A DNA stretch of 64,000 nucleotides from Atriophallophorus winterbourni (Eukaryota > Platyhelminthes > Trematoda > Plagiorchiida > Microphallidae). Positions 54,001-64,000 of this stretch are shown here, in pieces (within the stretch, counting starts at the first letter, position 1; each line of letters begins with the position of its first letter). Both the position numbers and the translations under genes were made by a program. A model generated the notes under the pieces. It had not been told where the DNA came from and made no database searches. It saw nothing but the letters and a program-made list of their open reading frames with translations. Where the stretch lies: positions 41,570 through 105,569 of the forward strand of contig JACCGJ010008312.1 in assembly GCA_013407085.1 (NCBI GenBank), read 5' to 3'.

Positions 54001-57000
54001 GACAGTATCTTAGCCCACGTGCAGTCTCGGACTGTGCGGCAATTTGCCTGGATCAGGCTTGTGCTTTCATACCATACCTATATAATCGCTGAAAATCCAA
54101 ATACACCCCGTGTATGTGAAAGGTGAAAGAATGCAATAAAATTCATATGAAGACTTACTTGATTCCGCGAAAGCAAAGTGAACGCCACACCTGATTGCCC
54201 AGCTCTTGCAGTACGACCGATGCGATGGACATAAGTCCGGATGGTGACAGGCATCTCGTAGGACACCACACATTCAACATCCTTGATATCGATTCCGCGA
54301 GCCATGCCATCTGTGCAAACCAGTATCTGAAGCCAAAAATGAAGGAGGAAATTTATGAACGTATTCAATCAAGTAAATGCAGTTCAATCCAGATCCAAAT
54401 AATCAAGGGAAAATACATTTGCTGGAATTCGTTTAAAGCGGCTCTGTTACTGGCAGTTCAGAAGAAAAACAAGGTGCAAAATAAGACGAAGCTGGGAAAT
54501 TAGATACGCAAACGCATAAAAAAAGCATGCAAGTGAAATATGCGAATGTGCGTAAAAGCAGTGTGGTTTTGTAGTTTCATTGCATGTGATTTTGTGATTA
54601 ATTTGTATTATCTAAGTTTTTATAGAATACGATAAAGTATTGAAAAATATGACATATATAATGAACTACATTGGCATTTTTGACATTAAAACATTAGGAT
54701 CCATCGAATGGGTGATCAGACTTACATTTGTCTCCCCTCGGCTGAATGCATTCAAAATGCGCTGACGTTTATTCGTGGGCATTTGAGCTGAAATCCCGGA
54801 AGACTTAAGCCAAGAAACCGCGCTGAGCAACCTCTGAAGTCGCTCCGTGGTTAGGCGAGAATTCGTAAAACACAAAACACGCTTATAATTTCGGTGTTTG
54901 ATGAGATGAAGTAAAAACATTGCGCGAAGATGAATCGGAACACAGACCATGAATTCCTAGAAAAATAGAATGGTCGGTGATTCAAAAAGCTATGTGATTC
55001 ACGAGAACGAATATGGAATGGCGGATACTAACCTGTAGGCCATCCGGAGTAGAAAATAGACCAACATTAGTGATTGTTGAAGGTTCCGACGAATCGATCA
55101 CAGTAGTATCCATGTCACGAGAATGTTTATCACGTGGGACTGCGGAACGTGAAGAAACACTATGAGGTTTGCTATCAGCGATTCCTTCATTTGATGTAAA
55201 CAGATGAGGAAAGTATAGATTAATTCGTTTTAGAGGGCCTGGGTCATGAGTGAGGGTGGCGGAAACAAGTATCTGTGAAACAGAAAGAAACAGAAAATTA
55301 AATCAATAGAAACAAACTGTATTCGGCAGATAAAAATGCAACGAAGCGGTTGACATAATATGCGAGAAATGGTTTAAGCAAACAGATAGACTGTTCTTTA
55401 AAACAGATAATCTTTAAATGCATATTGTTGTACAATGTGCAGGAATGGGGGTGAAATCATTAAGTCATTATGACCATTGAACCTAACCTTTTGGATGGTA
55501 ATTTCTTGAGCATAATCCACTTGATGCATGATCGAGTGATTGCATGGCGGTCTGGCTGTTTCTGCGAGCTTGGAAAACGAGTCACCAACATCAGAATCAA
55601 GAGAAAATATTCCGGGATGATAAAGACAATCCTCCAAAAGACGATACCAATCTTGCCGTTCCTCGGTTATCACGCGATCAGCTTCATCTATCACCTAGAA
55701 ATAACGTAATGACAAGAGTAACAAATTTCATTCGAACAATGTGAAAAATACGAAAACTGATTTTGATAAGACCTTATGGATAGAAAGCATTAATGATACA
55801 ATAAATAAGCAAAGTACGTTTTACCCACAGGTATAAGGTTTTACGAGACAATTCCTAACAGTTACGCATCGGCACTTAAAATTGAGAGCACTGATGTACG
55901 AACGCGCCGTAGTTTTGTGCTGCAAAGGTAACACCGTGGTGAATTGATACTGGCAATGGGCAGTGTGAGGAAGCATGGTGGAGTCATACCACCTGCACGG
56001 ATGTGCAATTGTGCAGCATTTCTGTGCTGTACGGCTAACATCGTGCTAAATTGATTGGCCAACGGTAGTGAGCTTCATGCTGAAACACGCTGGTGTCTCA
56101 CTGCCATTTCTATCCCCCTCATATCTGTCTAGGCCTGGGCAACCTGACATTATCTTAGCCCACGTGCAGTCTCTGACTGTGCGGCACTTTGACTGGATCA
56201 GGCTTGTGCTTTCATACCATACCACCATTATTCCTTTTTATACCTGTTTGGGTAGCCTGACTGCACCTGTGTCATATGCAGTCTATGATTATGCAACATT
56301 TTACCTGCACACAGGCTGGAGATGAGATACTGCCTTCGGTGATAACCATGACTTTAGTGCCTTCGAATTTAGTGGAAGAGAGAGCAACGCAGGTGGAGCA
56401 TAGCCTAATAAGCTTGTTGTTCTAAACCTAAGTAGTTGTCTGGATCTTTCTTACTTCAGTTACCTTGACGCTACTGGTTCTGAGTGGATCAGCCGGTTTT
56501 ACACTAAGTGATCATCAAATGAAAAGTTTGCTGCAAATCACCAGCGAGTAGTATACATCACAAAGTGTCGCGAACAGCATTTCACAATGTGATCGATCGA
56601 TAAAAACTACTTAACGATTCAACCACCTACACCTCGAATCGATTAAATGAAAAAAACGTAAAACACTCGATCGCACTACACCATACTGAAATCTTTCATG
56701 AGTACCTCAACAGCATTCATAATGTATGTATGTATGAAAGAACCAGCCTGATCCAGGCAAAGTGCATCAAAATCAGAGACTGCACGTGGGCGAAGATTCT
56801 GTCAGACTGCCTAGGTATAGACAGATACGAGAAAGGAAACAGAGAATAGATATGGTAGTGAGACTCCAGCGTGTTTCAGTATGCAGACCACTACCGGTGG
56901 TCAGTCGGACAGCACATAAGTACTGCACGATTGCACATTAGGTTGATATCTAGATAGAAATTGAATACAAAATTATCGCGTTAAAACGGCAGGTGTATTA

Positions 57001-60000
57001 CACTTCGTGTGTACCAATTTAATAAGCATTAGTCAGTAGCTGAAATTCCACTGATTCCGATGAAAGCATATTATGATCTGTTTTGCTACCGACTGAGAAA
57101 AATAAAGGCAAGCTAGGGGAAGAATGTTGGAGCTCACCATCATCGAGCACAGCATGATATTGTCAGCAAGTAACGGGTGCATAACTGTACAATAATAGTG
57201 GCAGTGAAATCACTATTAGATAAAGAAGACCGAAAATAAAAAGCAATAGAATCTACACCATTGCGATGAATTTCTACATATGGAATACAAAATGCATTCA
57301 ACCCAGTTTGATGAACGAGCAGAGTGACAACAGCGAGAAAGTTAATGGTGGTTTTTACTGCCAAGCTTCAAAACAACTTTCTCTTCAATCAAATTAACAA
57401 AATACAAGATTATTTAAATAGTTCACAAATATGCTGATAACAGCACGCTAGTAAGAACGATTTTAAGCCACCAATAGAAGAGCGAGGAGCTACTGTGAAT
57501 TCGGATCGTGTTGACCTCGGTCAAGAAGGCAAGCAGTACAAACCGTAATTCGTTTGGTTCTCAGGGCCTTAATGCTTGAGCCAACTGCATAAGGTCACTT
57601 TACAACGAAGCTATTCCGAGGTACAAGTGAGGAAAACGATGCATTTGGCTGGACTTAGACGTTGGTACGCGATCAGCGGATACTCTACATCTAAGTTGCG
57701 ACGAAAAAACCAAAGGCTAAATTTCAACTATTTATCCGAATAAAGCTTTTTGTATATGATCGTTTCCATTTGATAGACATGGCCCGCCGGTGTAAGCAAT
57801 TTTGTCGAAGTACGATAGACAGGTTTTGTATTTCAGAGCGGCTAAAGATTCGTCAACTTATTACCCACCTTATATTTCATGCACAACAGAAGCACCCGAA
57901 TCGGAAAATATTATTTTCGTTGAAGTCTTGCGCGAGAAGCCCAAGTTGCATTGCGCCCACTTAGCCGTGTGGTATGTATGCATTTTACATCCATACAGTC
58001 GGTTTGCTGTAGACGGTAGTACAAAAGGGAAAACAAAGATGGTCTGCCAATCCGATTTTAAATCTAAACCACACGAGAGGTTATCCGTGAAACTCGAAAC
58101 AAGATAGATGAAATGATGAACTACCTACCGATAAGTACTTGCCAATTACCGGCCATGACACTACTTTGAGACAATATTGTTGAACGGGAATGGGAAATGG
58201 CTTGGTCCTTTGGCCCAGATCCTACACCTTGCTCACGTTCATCGTGGCGCCAAAGTTGTCACACAACAACCAAAACAGTCCATTAGTAATTCTCGAGTGT
58301 ATTACAAGATTATAGTACCTATGGTCTGTCAAAAGAAGTAAATGATGTTCGATGAAAATATACATATGAAATGCTGTGCTTTATAAAAACCCAATACATG
58401 GATATAATACTTTACTTTACTTTTGTGCGACTATCTCCTCCTGGAGGATGAGTCGGCTTCAAAGAAGATTCTTGGGAATTTGGGTACAAAGCGCTGTCCC
58501 CAGCACCACTCGGCGTTTGTTCGAGTCAGCTTCTCTAACCTTTGCACAACCAAGTGCGACCTGCAAGGCAGCAGGGAGTTGCCAGAAAGAGGTGGTGTGC
58601 ACCAACTAACCATCTACCAGACTCTGTTCCAGGTTTTTCCTCAGGTTTTCTCCCGAAACCTTTCCCGCGATCGGGTATCCCGCAAGGCAGCGGAGGTTTA
58701 AAATCAGGGTTTTCCTTCCCTTAGATGAAATGCCCTCCCGGGCTAACGAGCTACATCTGCCCGAAGAAAACTGGTTTTCAGGCGCCAGTCACTCGCCCTC
58801 GCCCCTTCTCCTGTTGGTAGAAGCAGTTCCGCCGGGCTCGGAGAGCCACTCGTGCAAGCCAGAAGCTGGACTTGGTTGTCAGAGGCTATTTGAGACGCAT
58901 GCCATATGGGAGCATTTTATAAACAGTGGGAGCTTATCCCCACTGCCACCCCCGGCTATGACAACCTTTGGAACAAGGATATAATAAGAGCTGTTTCGTG
59001 CATGAATGGTTCAATAATTTTGTGATGCAATCATGTATGCTATGACGGTTATTCATGCCCAAATCTTATGGAATGCTGACACTGATTTCGGTTTAGTGTC
59101 TCTTTAAGCAACACTGGATATTGTAATTCGAAGCTCTAAAAGAGTATATGCTTTAACCTGCCGGAAAGTGTTTCATTCAGAATTACAGACTATTTCTCGT
59201 TAAAGACAGCAATCATTACAAAGTTTTGATTACCAGGCGATTCTGTTTGCTTAGACCGTATGCACAACGCCTGGATGTATGCTTTTTAAAGGACTTCAAA
59301 TGATTCAATGCAGTCTGCTATTTTAACATCAGTTGTGAAAGCCTAGTCACATTTCGAAATAAGATTAAGTTTGATATAGTATTGATTCTTGTTCGGAAAT
59401 TAACAGAAAATCACCAAAAAAGTCCGATTGGCAAAGTTGTTAAATTAGAAAATACACTCACCACTATGCGTAAACGTTCCAGAGTAAAACCATTAGTATT
59501 CCGGATATGGTCCACAAAGCGTCCGGGCGTAGCTATAACAATATCAGTCTTCACAATCGGAGAACCGGAATCCCTAAAAGCGATTATGTAGTAATATAAT
59601 ATACCAATCCACAAGATCTGCTTGCTCCTTTGAGAAATTTTTCAACCCACACAAGACAGTAACCTGTTGAGAAAATATAATTCAAACTAATAAATGGACG
59701 TTACCTTCAAATCGGTGCCCTTTGTTAAATCCTGGAGTACTTTGTACACTTGACAAGCAAGATCTCGCACGGGAACAATGATAAGAGCACGAACAAAAAC
59801 ATGAATGCGATTTAATAAAAGCTTAAGTTTAAATGAAGGAAAAATTTTCATACTTGAACAATAGGAACGCAGTAGGCAAGAGTTTTCCCACTGCCAGTCG
59901 GCGCAGATATACAAACATCAACAGGACGGCATAATGGGGCATGATTGACCGTAGGATAACACCGGAGAATGAAAGGAATCACCGTGAATTGTACTGAACT

Positions 60001-60302
60001 AAAATATCACGAGAAAACCAATTTACCTGGAAATAAGTTTTCATGTCCAGCTGACTTGAGCCTGGTTTTCAGAAAATCACCGAGTTCTGGACACTCACCA
60101 ACATCTCTTCTGATGTTGACGTTACTCGGAAATATTGTGGCATTAACAATCCAAGATGGTATATGTTCAACTGCCTAAAAATATAAAACTGTGTATAACT
60201 CACCGTGGGTTTCGGTACTTTGGTTTTGTCACTTATCACAGTGAAGCCACCCACTACAGCGTCATTTTCGATATGTTCAAAAGCAATGCCGGAATCACCC
60301 AT
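51036..60302 (-). CDS. DDX51: DEAD-box RNA helicase, DDX51/Dbp6 family
   Basis: Twelve exons, all phases matching: 60204-60302, 60027-60174, 59854-59993, 59705-59821, 59605-59663, 59462-59573, 55488-55694, 55033-55272, 54726-54956, 54159-54326, 52326-52460, 51036-51140. Total 1761 nt, 586 residues. GGFTV opens the family's N-terminal signature. FPVQ and VIP form the Q-motif region (about 80-89). Walker A is APTGSGKT (113-120), motif Ia PVRDLACQ (146-153, usually PT[RK]ELA), Ib TPGR (203-206), II DEAD (228-231), III SAT (298-300), IV VLCFTNS (401-407), [11 protein letters not shown] (455-464), [12 protein letters not shown] (485-494). The tail is basic (KRQRKKKNE). ATP-dependent helicase; the family acts in 60S ribosome assembly in the nucleolus. 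Introns 1-5 are 29, 33, 32, 41 and 31 bp; introns 6-11 are 3767, 215, 76, 399, 1698 and 1185 bp and hold repeats. The ATG at 60302 is the first in frame, but an acceptor-like CACAG just upstream leaves room for another N-terminal exon. Confidence 0.92.
51789..51972 (+). repeat. SINE-like repeat copy 13 (DDX51 intron 11)
   Basis: TGATATCACAAACCTAGATC to GCATGATTGCGTATCCGTGC with an internal loss of part of the CTGTCAGGTTGCC block. Confidence 0.78.
52734..52929 (+). repeat. SINE-like repeat copy 14 (DDX51 intron 10)
   Basis: GTATAAAAGCACAAGCCTGA to GTTAGCCGCACAGCACGA. Well preserved but truncated before the terminal GCACATCCGTGC. Confidence 0.84.
53440..53575. repeat. Foldback-family fragment (DDX51 intron 10)
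   Basis: Begins AAAGTTATACTTGAATTCC (the terminal inverted sequence of the family) and runs to GTGTTGCTCACATCCCCC. It is a single unit without the inverted partner arm. Confidence 0.75.
53850..54077 (-). repeat. SINE-like repeat copy 15 (DDX51 intron 10)
   Basis: Full-length copy from CGCGGATGTGCAATCGTGCA to GTGCTTTCATACCATACC, including the CATACC pentamer-type tail. It ends about 80 bp from the exon at 54159. Confidence 0.87.
55995..56223 (-). repeat. SINE-like repeat copy 16 (DDX51 intron 6)
   Basis: Full-length copy: GCACGGATGTGCAATTGTGC to GTGCTTTCATACCATACCACC. A decayed second piece follows at about 56245-56320. Confidence 0.87.
56731..56944 (+). repeat. SINE-like repeat copy 17 (DDX51 intron 6)
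   Basis: Diverged full-length copy: TATGAAAGAACCAGCCTGAT to TGCACGATTGCACATTAGG. Confidence 0.8.
56945..58409. other. DDX51 intron 6 interior, no gene recognised
   Basis: Stop-rich sequence. Short frames near 57770-58107 share no recognised motif and have no splice partners in the surrounding gene. Confidence 0.5.
58410..58985 (-). repeat. LINE-F 5' region fragment in DDX51 intron 6
   Basis: Shares GGTTTTCAGGCGCCAGTCA, GTAGAAGCAGTTCCGCCGGG and GCTGGACTTGGTTGTCA with 27455-27760, in the same orientation as LINE-F. It is GC-richer than its surroundings. No RT sequence accompanies it, so it is an orphan 5' piece or a non-autonomous derivative. Confidence 0.7.
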
Positions 60303-60841
60303 CTTTACTTCTGTGCGAATTGAGTTTTATAAAATAAACGTTAACTCGATGACCAGAATATCAGCGTAAGTAACTGATTAAACAATGTGGAGTGTTGATT
60401 AGATGTCATAATGAATCATTAAACAAAAATCATATTAAATAATAACAGATCGAGTGAATGGCGAAGTGCCTAAAGGATAAAGAATGAATGTGTAGTTTGG
60501 AGAATTTCGGAAGCGCACGACGATAGGCTGAGCAGTTGCAAATGGTGTAGCTAAATTCTTATATGGTCTTACCGTGAGCACATCTTTTTAAGCTGTAATT
60601 GATGGAAGAGCATTAGATGACCTCGCACGTCAAAACGTACAAAATCATAAGGCTGCAATCAGTGTAGAAAGATCACTCACTGACATACGCAGATTTCACC
60701 TGTCGAAACTGGGATATAAACATGCGATAATGACACTGAGATGCCAGTGGGTGTTTAAATAGAGCTCATTACATATAGAGAATAAATTCAACGCGGTTGC
60801 TGACGGAATGTAGACGTAATGCGCGATTAGTATATATATGT

Positions 60842-61074
60842 TATGAAAGCACAAGCCTGATCCAGGTAAAGTGCTTCACAGTCAGAGACTGCACGTGGGC
60901 TAAGATACTGTCAGGTTGCTCAGGCCTAGACAGATATGAGAGGGGTAATAGAAATAGAAGTGAGACTCCAGCGTGTTTCAGCATAGAACTCACTACTTTT
61001 GGCCAATCAATTTTACAAGATGTTAGCCGCACAGCACAGAAATGCTGCACGATGGCACATCCGTGCGCAATTGC
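60842..61074 (+). repeat. SINE-like repeat copy 18
   Basis: Full-length copy: TATGAAAGCACAAGCCTGAT to GCACGATGGCACATCCGTGC. It lies about 540 bp upstream (in the sense of the gene) of the first DDX51 exon. Confidence 0.86.
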
Positions 61075-61439
61075 CCAACTCGCTGACTGCAGACACGTGA
61101 ATCTAAATCAGACTGCAAGTCGTTATTGTTCGTAAAGCAGGGAACATGAGGAATGACGATTTTATCAATTTACCAATGTCATAAATGAATAACAGGAATA
61201 GGCGTGGACCGAAAACCTAACCTCAGAATACACCACATTCAACTCGAAAGGATTTGGAAAGTACTTCACGCAAAACAATGCAGCTATCAAAGTTAAGAGT
61301 GGGAGACCAATTCCAAGAGTGCGTAGCTTAAAAAGAAGTACCGTCTGGTGAACATCGTCAAAGTCTTAAGGAAAGTCGAAAGTTATATTTTAACAAAGCA
61401 GAACTCATGTAAGAAGTATCGAATGTTTAAAAATGAAAA

Positions 61440-62490
61440 TCTTTATAGAATTAGGCAATATTGACCAACGTTTGACCGGGTCGACCACGGACTTTTCCTA
61501 CAGAAGTTAACCTGACAGGGAATTAGTGGAAAATTATTTTACTGGCTGCAGAGTTATGACTGACCGAAGCGCCTGAGTTCGAGTGGACAGCTGTTTCTCT
61601 TCTCCATTTGCCACTCCAAGAGGTGTTCCACAGGGCTGTCTTAGGTCCTTACCTGTTCCTCAAATTCATTAACGACGTTACGCGCTCCCTGCAATCGCCT
61701 GTATTGCTTCACATGGACGACATTGAAATTTGGTGTACTATTTGTGGTTAACAGGATGCATAAATTTGCTGCAGGACGGCATTCACACACTACACAAGTG
61801 GTGAACTGATAACAAAAACTTTCCTTTAACGTAACGAAATGCCGTGATCTTTCCACTCGTATGAGCGATACTCCATGTTATCTTATTAGGGTTGAATACT
61901 GCAGGTGACAACTACTGAACGCGACCAGGGAGTCATCAGACAATGCAATCTCTCAGTCTCCACGACGTGCATGGTATGCAAGCACAAGCCTGATCCAGGC
62001 AAAGTGCCGCACAGTCAGAGACTGCGCGTGGGCTAAGATACTTTCAGGTTGCCCAGGCCTAGACAGATATGCATAAAAGCGGCTAACTCCGCCAGCACCA
62101 TGGTACGTCTTTCGTACCAAGACCTTAACAAGTTTGAGCCGGCCTCAATTCGTGTGTTCCTGGGGGCATTTATTCGGCTACATATGGAGTATGCTGTACA
62201 AGTTTGGAAATCATGGCTATTAAAGGACGAAAGGATGCTTGAATCATCATAGGCACGAGCAGCTAAGCTAGTAAGCGATCTGGTTCACTTTCAATACCCT
62301 GAAAGTCTAGCGAAACTAAACTAGTCCTCCATTAAATATGGACGGATTCGTGAAGATCTTATTTTGCTTTACCAAATTGTCGACGCCAAATCACTGTTGC
62401 TCAAATCTGTTCGCCTTTAGCACAAAACTTCGAATCTAAGGGACTGTAGTGCACTACAGGACCACTCCCGAAAACTCGTTCTATAGACCT
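61440..62490 (+). pseudogene. Heavily decayed CR1-like RT, split by a SINE-like copy
   Basis: Plus-strand echoes of RT motifs: a VDHG/FLQKL segment near 61480, RGVPQG-like sequence near 61620 and a FGVLFV-containing degenerate palm near 61720. After a SINE-like copy (61975-62072) the thumb resumes: IRLHMEYAVQVWKSWLLKDER (62176-62235) and AAKLVSDL. Many stops. Confidence 0.6.
61975..62072 (+). repeat. SINE-like repeat copy 19 (partial)
   Basis: GTATGCAAGCACAAGCCTGA to GCCCAGGCCTAGACAGATAT, within a decayed RT. Confidence 0.82.
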
Positions 62491-62524
62491 CACACATCAA
62501 CTGCAAATGAAACTTTTATGTTCG

Positions 62525-64000
62525 TGTCGCCTAGTATAATCTTAGGGAGGAAAATGTATCTTCTCCTGCTTTCAGTCTCTTTAAATCCAAACGCAGATTT
62601 TTCCGAACTTCATTTCCGTGTGCCGTGACCATGAATTTATTTTTAAATTTGGCAACGATGAGTCCTCTTTCTCTTCTTCGTCTTCTTCTCTTCTGAATAG
62701 ACGGCAGGAGGACTACAGTCCGGGAAACCGCTTCACCTCCCGGGTCTCTGCTATCTCGCGTAGATTTCCTCACGAGGAGTTACTGAGCTGAAAGAGTAGG
62801 CGAATCGCGCAGGATAGCGGGAAGTTCACCGTCCAATATGCGTTTAAACTGCTCTTCGGTGACTGCCCCAATTGCATCAGCGGAGAGTGCATTCCAAATA
62901 TTGACCACTCTGGTCGACAGAGTAAACGATGGCTTCAGGTGTTCCGTTCGGCGCTTCTGCAACTTCAGCGAATGACCTCTAGTTCTGGAGTCCGTGGATA
63001 CCGAAAAGAATTGTTGAAGTTCCGTTCCGTAATATCCAAGCAGGATTCTCCGCGTGACCAGTAAATCATATCGCATTCTTCGATATTCCAGTGGGAAAAG
63101 TTTGAGTTCCCGCAATCGGTCGTCATAGGGAATACGAAACATACCCCTCACGCACTTGGTAGCCCTCCTTTGGACTTTCTCCAGACGATCCTTCTCCCCT
63201 TTCGTTAACGGATAGTTCACGGGAAGCCCAAATTCCAATATTGGTCTGACGTGAGAGCTATACAGAACTTGAAAAACTTGGGGATTTATCTCTAAGAAGG
63301 ATCGTCTCAATGCCCACCACATGCGGCTGGCAGAACCGCCCTTTCTCGCAGTATCCTCCGCAGTTTTGAGGGATGAAGTTACCATCACCCCCAAATCTCG
63401 CTCTACATCAACTATCCTGAGACCATGGCCCTCCAACTGATATGCATGTCGCATGTTGTTGCTCCCGATGTGCATGATAGCACACTTCTTTTCATTAATC
63501 GGGAGTATCCATCTGTCAGTCAAACTCCGAAGTGCATTCAAATCATCTTGCAAGTGGGAAGCGTCAGCGGCCGTCGTGACAGAAGCCCACACCTTCAGAT
63601 CATCTGCAAATAAGAGACAACCACTGTTCAGAATACCGGGAAGGTCACTCACATAGAGTTTGAACAAGGTTGGCCCCAGAACGGATCCTTGTGGTACACC
63701 AGAAGTTGGGATAAAGGATGCAGATCTGGCCCCCATTGACTTCAACGAGGCTTCGCCTTCCGATAAGAAAATCCTCAATCCAAGCAAGCAACGAAGCCTC
63801 TATACCAGACATTCTTAGTTTCCAAATAAGCCTCTGATGTGGAACACGGTCGAATGCTTTACTGAAGTCGATGAAGACTACATCAACTGGCAAACCAGCG
63901 TCAAGGCTTTTGCACCAATGTTCTCGGGCGGTCAGTAGATTGGAGATACATGAGCGGCCTTTCGTGAAGCCGTGTTGGGCATTCGAGCATTGTTGGGTCT
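62525..64000 (-). mobile_element. LINE-H: CR1-like LINE, 3' part, running off the right edge
   Basis: The minus strand reads from the window edge through RT to a stop at 62780, then a 250-bp 3' UTR to about 62525. Only the RT-containing end of ORF2 is inside the window. Confidence 0.85.
62780..63893 (-). pseudogene. LINE-H reverse transcriptase with one frameshift
   Basis: The first piece (63893 to about 63720) has VVFIDFSKAFDRVPHQRLI (first catalytic Asp) and WIEDFLIGRRSLVEVNG. A frame change near 63730 leads to GVPQGSVLGPTLFKLYVSDL, the catalytic LFADDLKVW box (near 63605), ERDLGVMV, RRATKCVRGMFRIPYDDRL and a C-terminus ending at 62780 with 335 open codons. One frameshift separates this from an intact RT domain, so the copy is relatively young. 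Sequence from 63894 to the edge continues RT (SRCISNLL, AREHWCKSLD) on the same strand. Confidence 0.86.

Noticed and set aside
57770..58107. Overlapping plus-strand frames inside DDX51 intron 6
   Set aside because: Short, unrecognised, and lying in a repeat-rich intron with no splice support.
30861..62072. tRNA-derived origin of the SINE-like repeat
   Set aside because: No segment matches both A-box and B-box consensus at the right spacing, so a tRNA origin was not claimed.

Overview
This window looks like nuclear DNA of a flatworm, most likely a digenean trematode. The coding content is eukaryotic: multi-exon genes with GT..AG introns, CR1/Jockey-like and RTE-like LINEs, and a Gypsy element of the CsRn1 type. 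One gene carries five introns of 29-41 bp at its 5' end followed by introns of up to 3.8 kb, an asymmetry known from schistosome genes. The species cannot be named from sequence alone. I found no bacterial operons, rRNA, tRNA or CRISPR.

Layout. Positions 1-37 kb are almost entirely transposon. (i) 11-1629 is a compact LTR element with a perfect 5-bp target duplication. It carries a gag remnant joined to an open frame that resembles BRCA2 BRC repeats, and it has no pol. (ii) 2.1-10.5 kb is a minus-strand LINE (LINE-A), split inside its RT frame by a 4.9-kb minus-strand Gypsy element with two 372-bp LTRs. (iii) 10.5-24.5 kb holds LINE-B (17.3-22.0 kb, close to full length with ORF1 and ORF2), LINE-C (12.2-15.4 kb) and several 3' fragments. 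Most of these end in a shared palindrome followed by a microsatellite tail. (iv) 24.5-27.8 kb is a minus-strand RTE-like LINE. (v) 28-37 kb is a mosaic of decayed CR1-like and RTE-like pieces.

Positions 37-61 kb carry three host genes reconstructed by matching splice phases. A POLR3D (RNA polymerase III subunit RPC4) gene lies on the plus strand at 38.6-43.2 kb, with its N-terminal exon not found. A complete three-exon PIGX gene (GPI mannosyltransferase I subunit) lies on the minus strand at 46.8-48.7 kb. A complete-looking twelve-exon DDX51-type DEAD-box helicase lies on the minus strand at 51.0-60.3 kb. Their introns hold LINE fragments, a foldback repeat and many copies of a roughly 230-bp hairpin-rich SINE-like repeat. 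Positions 61-64 kb return to LINEs, including a CR1-like RT that runs off the right edge.

The host genes do not form a pathway. They are housekeeping genes (Pol III transcription, GPI anchor synthesis, ribosome assembly) sitting among transposons. The most unusual object is the small LTR element carrying BRC-like repeats.
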